A stretch of DNA of 64,000 bases, taken from contig JADJTK010000024.1 of the NCBI GenBank assembly GCA_016711225.1, forward strand, positions 24,556-88,555. The letters run 5' to 3'. This document shows, one piece after another, positions 58,783 to 64,000 of this stretch. The notes beneath the pieces were generated by a model. It ran no database searches and had not been told where the DNA came from. It saw only the letters and a list, made by a program, of their open reading frames with translations. Source of the DNA: Opitutaceae bacterium. GTDB taxonomy: Bacteria; Verrucomicrobiota; Verrucomicrobiia; Opitutales; Opitutaceae. Both the position numbers and the translations under genes were made by a program. The stretch's first letter is position 1, and each line of letters starts with the position of its first letter.

Positions 58783-59139
58783 GAGTGGAAAGGGACTGAG
58801 GGAGAAAGGGCGTGAGGGAGATCGGTCAGGAGCGCCGGAAGGTCGAATGAACGTTGATTCAGGCAGGGGACAGAGTGTAGGTCGGGCGGAATCGAGCCGA
58901 CTGAAGGCGCACTAGCGGATGAAGGAGAGAAGGTGGTAGAGCTAAAGGCGGAAACGGGCGGGAGGAAAGTCCGGGGAGAGGCTGCGCAAAGATTGCCAAA
59001 AGATGCACAGGCAGGGCCGGCGCATCCCCGCTCAAGCTCCGGGCCACTGGAGCCGATAGGGAAACTTCCACGCTATTCTTGCCTCCTGCGGCAGCCGCCG
59101 CGAACCTCGCGTCGCTCCTCTGTCCGCCCCCCAACGCGC
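58783..59139. other. Spacer between fumarase and HAD gene, no gene seen
   Basis: 357 bp that must hold the fumarase promoter on the minus strand and a promoter for the HAD gene on the plus strand. No repeat family or palindrome was noticed. One GAGGAAAGTCCGG string resembles a piece of RNase P RNA but has no supporting context. Confidence 0.5.
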
Positions 59140-59857
59140 ATGCAGCTTCCCGACTTCGATTGGATCTTCTTCGACTGCTTCAATACGCTGATCGACGACT
59201 ACGATGCGGCGGGTGAGGAGGGGCGGTTTGCTGGAGGTACCGCAGTTGACGGTGGCCCAAGGCTTTTTCCCCAGCACGGAGGCGTTCCGCGCCGCCTATG
59301 AGAAGGTGCGGGCGCAGACGCTGCGCATGGGACGGGAGACGGTGTTGGGCGAACGACTGCGACAGACCCTGCAGAGTGCGCCAGCTCCGCGCAGCCGTGA
59401 GGAGACCTCCGCGGCTGCGGAAGCGCTGCTGGCCGCTTGGACGGCCGACTACGAGAAATTGCTCCGACCTACCCCCGGAACCCAGGAGATGCTGGCGTTT
59501 TGGTCGGCTCGGCGCGCGCTCGCAGTGGTGACCAATTCGCTGGTGCCGGGGCTGCCCCAGCGAACGCTCGAACGCTACGGTCTGAGCCGCTACTTCCGTT
59601 TCGTGCTCGATAGCGCTTCGCATGGCTACAAGAAGCCCAATCCCCTTTTGGGCATGGAGGCACTTTCGCTGGCGGGGATGGGCCCGTGCGATGGGAATCG
59701 GGTGCTCGCCGTCGGCGATCGGCACGACATCGATATTCCCGCAGCTCTCGATCTGGGAATGCATGTGCTGCATTTCAATCGACGCCCGGGTCATACCTCC
59801 GGGTCGGTGGCGAGCGATGGAACTCCCGTGATCCATGAGTGGAGTGAGTTTCGCTGA
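59140..59857 (+). pseudogene. HAD-superfamily hydrolase, frameshifted
   Basis: ATG 59140 opens MQLPDFDWIFFDCFNTLIDD, a HAD motif I (D-x-F-x-T). The frame should pass from GEEG to GLLEVPQLTVAQGFF, but this continuation is one base out, so a base too many is present in the G run near 59217-59222. The second frame carries motif II (AVVTNSLVPG), motif III Lys (SHGYKKPNP) and motif IV (AVGDRHDIDI) and ends at 59855-59857. Repaired, it would be a phosphoglycolate-phosphatase-like HAD of about 238 residues. It may be a sequencing error. The next gene starts 2 bp later. Confidence 0.75.
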
Positions 59858-59859
59858 CC

Positions 59860-60630
59860 ATGGGCCGGGCAAAGGCCAAGTCGGACGGCGGGGCGGCGCG
59901 ATTCTCTTCGTCCTGGGCGACTGCGGAGCAGGTGCAGGCGGCTCTGGCTCGGCTGGCTGACCCGACTCGGGTGCCGGGGTTGATGCGTTTCTTCAAGACT
60001 GGGCCGGGCGAGTACGCCGAAGGCGACCAGTTCCGTGGATTGAAGGTACCGCAAGTGCGCGCAGTGGTGCGACAAGCGGAGGGGCTTCCTCTTGAGGCGA
60101 TCGAGCGGCTGGTGGCGTCGCCATGGCATGAGGATAGACTGGCGGGATTGCTGGTCGTGGTGCGGCAGTTTCCTCGCGCCGCGCCGCAGAGGAGGCGGGA
60201 ACTGTATGCCTTCTATCTCGCGGCCGCGAAGGCCGGGCGGATCAACAACTGGGATCTGGTCGATGTGACCGCCGAGCAGGTCGTGGGCGGCTGGTTGCGC
60301 GAGCGGCAGGATCGCGCGCAGGTGTTGGACCGATTGGCGGGGTCGAGCTTGTTGTGGGAGCGGCGGATAGCAGTGCTGGCGAGCTTGCATTTCATCCGGT
60401 GTGGCGAGTTCGCCGACACGCTGCGGCTGGCGGCGAGGTTGCGCGAGGATGCGCACGACCTCATGCATAAGGCGGTGGGCTGGATGTTGCGCGAAGTCGG
60501 CAAGCGCGACCGGGTGGCGTTGGACGATTTTCTGACGCAACATGCGGCGCGGATGCCACGCACGATGTTGCGCTACGCGATCGAGAAGCACGCACCGGCC
60601 GAGAGGGAGCAGTGGCGGGCATTGCGGTAG
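59860..60630 (+). CDS. DNA alkylation repair (AlkD-like) HEAT-repeat protein
   Basis: 256 residues from ATG 59860, 2 bp after the HAD stop. The alpha-helical HEAT-like fold of AlkD/AlkC is suggested by MRFFKTGPGEYAEGDQFRGLKVPQVR at the N-terminus, the ERLVASPWHEDRLAGLLVVV repeat, NNWDLVDVTAEQVVGGWL (with the Asp expected at the base-excision site) and AHDLMHKAVGWMLREVGKRD. AlkD glycosylases excise positively charged N3/N7-alkylpurines without flipping the base. It probably shares a transcript with the HAD gene. Confidence 0.88.
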   Translation: MGRAKAKSDGGAARFSSSWATAEQVQAALARLADPTRVPGLMRFFKTGPGEYAEGDQFRGLKVPQVRAVVRQAEGLPLEAIERLVASPWHEDRLAGLLVVVRQFPRAAPQRRRELYAFYLAAAKAGRINNWDLVDVTAEQVVGGWLRERQDRAQVLDRLAGSSLLWERRIAVLASLHFIRCGEFADTLRLAARLREDAHDLMHKAVGWMLREVGKRDRVALDDFLTQHAARMPRTMLRYAIEKHAPAEREQWRALR

Positions 60631-60870
60631 ATCGGGCCGTCGCTGAGGTCGAACCTTGGCGGCACGAGGACCCGCGCTCTGGCGGGCAAGTCTCGCGGCG
60701 AGCTGTGGCGGCCGTGGCAGCGAGATTTCCCTTTAGCCAAGCTAACGTTCCGAGGCTGTCGAAGGAGCTCGCGACAACTCGCGTGGGAGTCGGGTGCAAG
60801 CACCCTCTCCCAGAAGAATGGCTCCGAGCGGCTCAGGCGGAGCCTCGCCCTCCTTGTCAGCCTCGACTAA
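60631..60870. other. Spacer after the AlkD-like gene, no gene seen
   Basis: 240 bp with no supportable ORF. A gtcgcgacaactcgcgtggga stretch and a gcggctcaggcggagcctcgccctcc element (near 60828-60852, similar to 10352-10376) are the only features. It leads into the candidate RNA at 60871. Confidence 0.4.
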
Positions 60871-60982
60871 AAGTGAGTGTACTCACGGAAACCCAACGGT
60901 GCGGGGCGTTGGGGCATCGGCAGGGAGGCAGGCCGAAAGGTGACAGCAAGAAGCCCGAGCGGGGAGCTCGGGCTTTTGTTTT
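60871..60982 (+). ncRNA. Candidate structured RNA ending in an intrinsic terminator
   Basis: Consecutive hairpins are visible on the plus strand: GTGAGTG-TACTCAC (60873-60886, a perfect palindrome), CCCAACG-gtgcgggg-CGTTGGG (60892-60913), a short GGCC-GAAA-GGT GNRA-type loop (near 60931-60941) and the terminator hairpin. It is 241 bp from the stop of the AlkD-like gene and is not part of the convergent envelope gene. No Rfam family is recognised. It could be a small RNA or an elaborate 3' end of the alkD transcript. Confidence 0.4.
60951..60982 (+). terminator. Intrinsic terminator
   Basis: AAGCCCGAGC-gggga-GCTCGGGCTT, ten perfect pairs with a five-base loop, followed by a T-rich run (TTGTTTT). 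It serves a plus-strand transcript (alkD or the candidate RNA). Confidence 0.88.
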
Positions 60983-60999
60983 GATTATGAGTACTGCGA

Positions 61000-62345
61000 T
61001 CAGTTGCGGAAACCCAAGGGGCGATCGTCGATCTGGGGGGCGGCCGGTTTGATGTCGATCGGGATGGGAATCATGATGCGCATGTTGACGGGTTGTCCGG
61101 CCTTGCTGACCGCCGGGCCGAACTTCCAGAGGTTGATCGCCTTGAGGCAGGGATCGGTGAGGGCGGGGTTGGTCGACTTTTCCACGCGGATATCGCGAAT
61201 GGTGCCGAGCTTGCTCACGACGAGTGAGATGACGACTTCGCCTTTGATTTCCCCCAGTTCGGGCGGGATCGAGGGCATGGCTTTCTGCAGCACTTTGGGC
61301 GGGCTCTTCACTTCGGAAATCTTGGCGATGCGGTCGACATGGAGCATTTCGGCATGGAGACGCAGGGTTTCCTTGCTCGTGATTTCTCCGGAAAGCTTCA
61401 GCGGCTCGTGGTTGGGCAGGCTGAACTCGAAGGTGGCACGGCCGGGCAGCAACTCGGGGCGGATGATCGGCGTGATGCCGAGGGATTCGCCATTCATGCG
61501 CACCGTGGCGCCGACGGGATTGCTGGTGATGGAGACGCCTCCGACGATGAAGGTGCTGTTGACGTCGATGATGTCCTTGCCGGCGACGGTGGCGTGCTCG
61601 GTGGTGGGCAGCAGACCTACGCGCGTGAACTTGATCACGTATTCGCCGGGCAAGAGGCTGTCGACGCGGCTAGGGGTGCGTCCGGTGCGCAACGGGGTTC
61701 CCTCGGTCTGATCGGCGGCGAACACGGCGAACTCGGCATCGGCCGGCTCGCTGCGCAGCATCAGTTCACCGTAGAGGCGCTGGAGGGCGATGGTGCCCAG
61801 GTCGACGGTCTGCATGCCCTTGATTTGGGCAAGTTGCTCGACGGTGTCGTAGCCAGGGAGTCGGACGGTGATTTTGCGCAGACCGGGAGTGACGTCGATA
61901 ATGGTCGCGGGAGTGACTTGCGGGGTGGCCCCGTCGACACTGACTTCGGCGCCTTCCGGCTCGGTGTTGATTTTGATCACACCAGGGGCTTTCGCGACGG
62001 CATCCTTGGCGGTGGCGATTTCCTTCTCCTTTTCGCGGATAAGGCGCTCATTCTCGGCCCGATCAGCGTCGGCCTTTTCCTTGCTGGCTTGAATCTCCTT
62101 GTCGCGGGCTGCCTCTTCGGCTTTCGCCTGCTGCGCCCGTAGGGCCTCGGCGGCCACGCGCTCGTTTTCGAGTTTGGCGACGAGCTCGGCTTGTTGCCGG
62201 GCATTGGCCTGGCCCTGTTGCCAGAAAAAGAAGCCGCCTGCGCAGATGGCAACGACGGCCAAGAGGCCCCCGATAAGGGCTACCGGCGCCTTTTTCTTGG
62301 CGCCGGGCTGGGCGGCGGGAGCCGGGGCGGCCTTGGCCGGCGGGG
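61000..62345 (-). CDS. PEGA/TonB_C envelope protein, C-terminal part (after frameshift)
   Basis: The C-terminal portion of the gene continued from 62345-64000 by a one-base shift. It encodes a transmembrane helix (VALIGGLLAVVAICAGGFFFW), a long charged coiled coil (QQAELVAKLENERVAAEALR and following), PEGA repeats (KINTEPEGAEVSVDGATPQV; ELMLRSEPADAEF; VSITSNPVGATVRMNGESLG) and a TonB C-terminal-like domain (GEVVISLVVSKLGTIRDIRV to LWKFGPAVSKAGQPV). PEGA domains bind surface glycans or S-layer. The TonB_C unit suggests contact with the outer membrane or peptidoglycan. The stop is at 61000-61002. Confidence 0.75.
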
Positions 62346-64000
62346 GCCGGAGTGGCGACTTTGCCTGCTTGCGCGGGCTGTTGGGCTGGCTTGGTGGGCT
62401 GAGGGGCAGGTGCCGGGCTCGGAGTTTTGGCCGCAGGAGCAGATTGCGGTGCCGGAGTCGGAGCCTTGGCTGCGGGGGCAGGCTGCGGCTGCGGGGCCTT
62501 GGCTGCAGGAGCGGGTTGCGGAGCGGGGGCTGGAGCTTTCGCTGCAGGCTGGGGCACCGGCTGGGCGGGTTTGGCGGGAGCAGGGGCCGCCACAGGAGCC
62601 TTGGGTGCTTCGGCGGGCTTGGCCGGCTGCGGTGCCGGCACGGGAGCCTTGGCGGCGGGCGGCGTTGCCGGTATCGGAGCTTTAGCGACAGGGGCGGGGG
62701 CCGGCTGGGCCGGCTTGGGGGCCGGGGTCGGCAGCGGGGCCGGCTGCGCGGGGCGCGGCACAGGCGTGGGCGCCTTGGGGGCTGGGATAGGAGCCGGGAT
62801 CGGAGCGGGTTTGGGAGCCGGGGCCGGTGCGGCGGGCTTGGGGGCCTCCACCTTGGGCGCAGGGGCGGCGGCCTTCGCTGGCTCGGGGGCCTTGGGGGCC
62901 GGAGCGGGCGCTGCGGTTTTCTGCCCCACGGGAAGGGCGATTCGGAAATTGGCGGCGTCGGCCGGGTGCCAGACCGGTTTCCAGGCGGTGGTGCCCTTCG
63001 ATTCCACGGCGGCGCGATGCAGCAGGCCGAAGGTGGAGGGGGTGAGTTGGCCGGGGAGGAGATCACCGGCGACGTGCAGGCCAAGTTCGCCCAAGATCGT
63101 TTCCGGGTCGGGCTGCCAGTTGGTGGTGCCCAGCGAGGCGGCCAGATGGTTGACCAACCAGTTTTGCGTGCCGGTGAGGCCGGCGCAGGCGAGGGCGGGC
63201 TTCGGACCTTTGGCCGGAAGGGCCGAATAGGCGCTGGTCAGGGCGGGAAGAAGCTGGCCGGCGATGCGCGGGGCGGAGTCGGAGAAGTCGAAGAGATCTC
63301 CGTAGAAGAGGCGCGCGGCGGCGAGTTGGTACTTGAGGTTGAGCTCGGTACGAATGGTCTCCCAGACCTCGGTGAGCTTGAGCGCGCAGGGGACCACCGC
63401 TTCGACGCCGTTGACAGTGATCAGGAAGAGATGGGAGCGGTCCAGCCCGAGTTCCCAAAGAGCGACCGACTCTTGGCCGGTGACGCGCAGCAGGCGGCTG
63501 ATGGCGCCGATATGATCGAGCACGCCCGGGCCGATGGGGTTGGGGCGAAGTTTGCAGCGCTCGGTGAGGGCCAAGGCTTTGTCCAAGCCTTCGGTGGGCG
63601 CTACGGCGATCAACCAACGATTTTCCCCACCGATCTCGACCGGGGCTCCTTTACCGGCGGTGCAACCGGCGACCACGGTGGTGCCGCCAAAGCCGTGCTC
63701 GAGGCTGTTGGAGAGGGCGCCGAGGGTGGCATCGCCGCCCACAGCCCGTACCTGCTCTTCGGTGACGAGGTGCCAAGATGTCGCGGGCAGGAAGGTGCCG
63801 ACCGCCCCGGACCAACCGTTCTCCTGCCAGTCTGAGGCCGCGTCGTTGAGCAGCAGCTCGAGGGTGGCTTTGTTGTCGAGGGCGGCGTTGCGCGACATGG
63901 ACACTGCGCCCGCATCGACCTTAATCACCTGCAGGGTGTTCGACGTCAGCTCGACGAGGTGGGTTGCAGGTGTGTCTCCGCCTTGGCTGCTGGCGGAACT
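62345..64000 (-). CDS. PilM/actin-like domain with Pro/Ala linker, N-terminal part, runs off window
   Basis: The frame is open to the window edge (HLVELTSNTLQVIKVDAGAV before the GTG at 63928), so the start lies outside. The visible 320 residues resemble a degenerate actin-like (PilM/FtsA-fold) domain: NGVEAVVPCALKLTEVWETI, FYGDLFDFSDSAPRIAGQLLP and LACAGLTGTQNWLVNHLA. A linker of about 200 residues rich in Ala-Pro-Lys (APKAPEPAKAAAPAPK type) follows. A one-base excess near 62335-62345 (CCGGCC run) shifts it out of frame with the transmembrane/PEGA part. The PilM assignment is structural guesswork. Confidence 0.6.

Noticed and set aside
57526..58815. 429-codon plus-strand frame opposite fumarase
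   Set aside because: Gly/Val/Ala-rich shadow of a conserved enzyme.
58961..58976. GAGGAAAGTCCGGGG resembles the conserved 5' region of bacterial RNase P RNA
   Set aside because: The other universal RNase P segments (GAGAGCAAACCG-like, ACAGAACCCGGCTTA-like) are absent from the following 400 bp, and a protein gene starts at 59140.
1..64000. tRNA, rRNA, prophage or insertion-sequence transposase genes
   Set aside because: None was recognised on reading; no T-loop consensus or transposase motif was found. A tRNAscan or IS search could still find something missed.

Overview
This is a high-GC (roughly 65-70 %) bacterial chromosome segment. It looks like a Verrucomicrobium of the Opitutaceae (Opitutus-like). 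The grounds are a pectin/uronate locus with a DUF4861 protein and a GH105-GH28 fusion, a large propeller sensor kinase, RhaT, a TVP38 protein, and dense intergenic palindromes. This is an inference from gene content; no rRNA or tRNA gene was seen. Several genes carry single-base frameshifts in GC runs, and one gene ends in a 26-G homopolymer, so part of the sequence may hold assembly or sequencing errors. Layout: (1) 1-963 is the end of a TPR protein, followed by about 0.7 kb of intergenic repeats. (2) About 1658-8066 is a chromosomal integron. Eleven small gene cassettes, all on the minus strand, are separated by near-identical attC sites of about 91 bp. A divergent, truncated integrase-like gene lies at 7836-8066, next to the proximal (attI) end at 7583. 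Two group II intron derivatives of the attC-targeting type interrupt attC sites in the opposite orientation: a 251-bp ORF-less miniature with both ends intact (2961-3211) and a 3'-terminal fragment at the distal end (1658-1758). The cassette proteins are mostly unknown: TonB-like, DUF7079, ankyrin, small membrane proteins and lipoproteins. (3) 8.5-10.3 kb holds metW and rsmH. (4) 10.5-25.8 kb is a pectin/galacturonate utilisation locus. It has a KDG kinase damaged by the poly-G tract, an IclR regulator, kduI, kduD, a DUF4861 protein, a pectinesterase, a GH105-GH28 enzyme, a hexuronate MFS transporter, a family-10 pectate lyase, a double-domain acetylesterase and uxaC. Together they de-esterify and cut pectin and rhamnogalacturonan, import uronates and feed them towards KDG. 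(5) 26-41 kb is mixed: a DUF2157/GDYXXLXY pair, rhaT, a DUF1593 remnant, a Reg_prop sensor histidine kinase, an EamA exporter, a CDP-alcohol phosphatidyltransferase, a GspF-like protein, a sigma-70 factor and an RDD protein. (6) 40.5-46.9 kb is assimilatory sulfate reduction: cobA (siroheme) diverges from cysI-cysH-cysD-cysNC. (7) 47-57 kb has envelope and lipid-related genes: an SGNH hydrolase, SYLF, TVP38, a GT4 glycosyltransferase, GNAT, a DUF2334 deacetylase and an LPG-synthase-like membrane protein. A large Cys-cluster protein of unknown function follows. (8) 57-64 kb has class I fumarase, a frameshifted HAD hydrolase, an AlkD-like protein, a candidate structured RNA with a terminator, and a frameshifted PilM-like/PEGA/TonB_C envelope protein that runs off the window.
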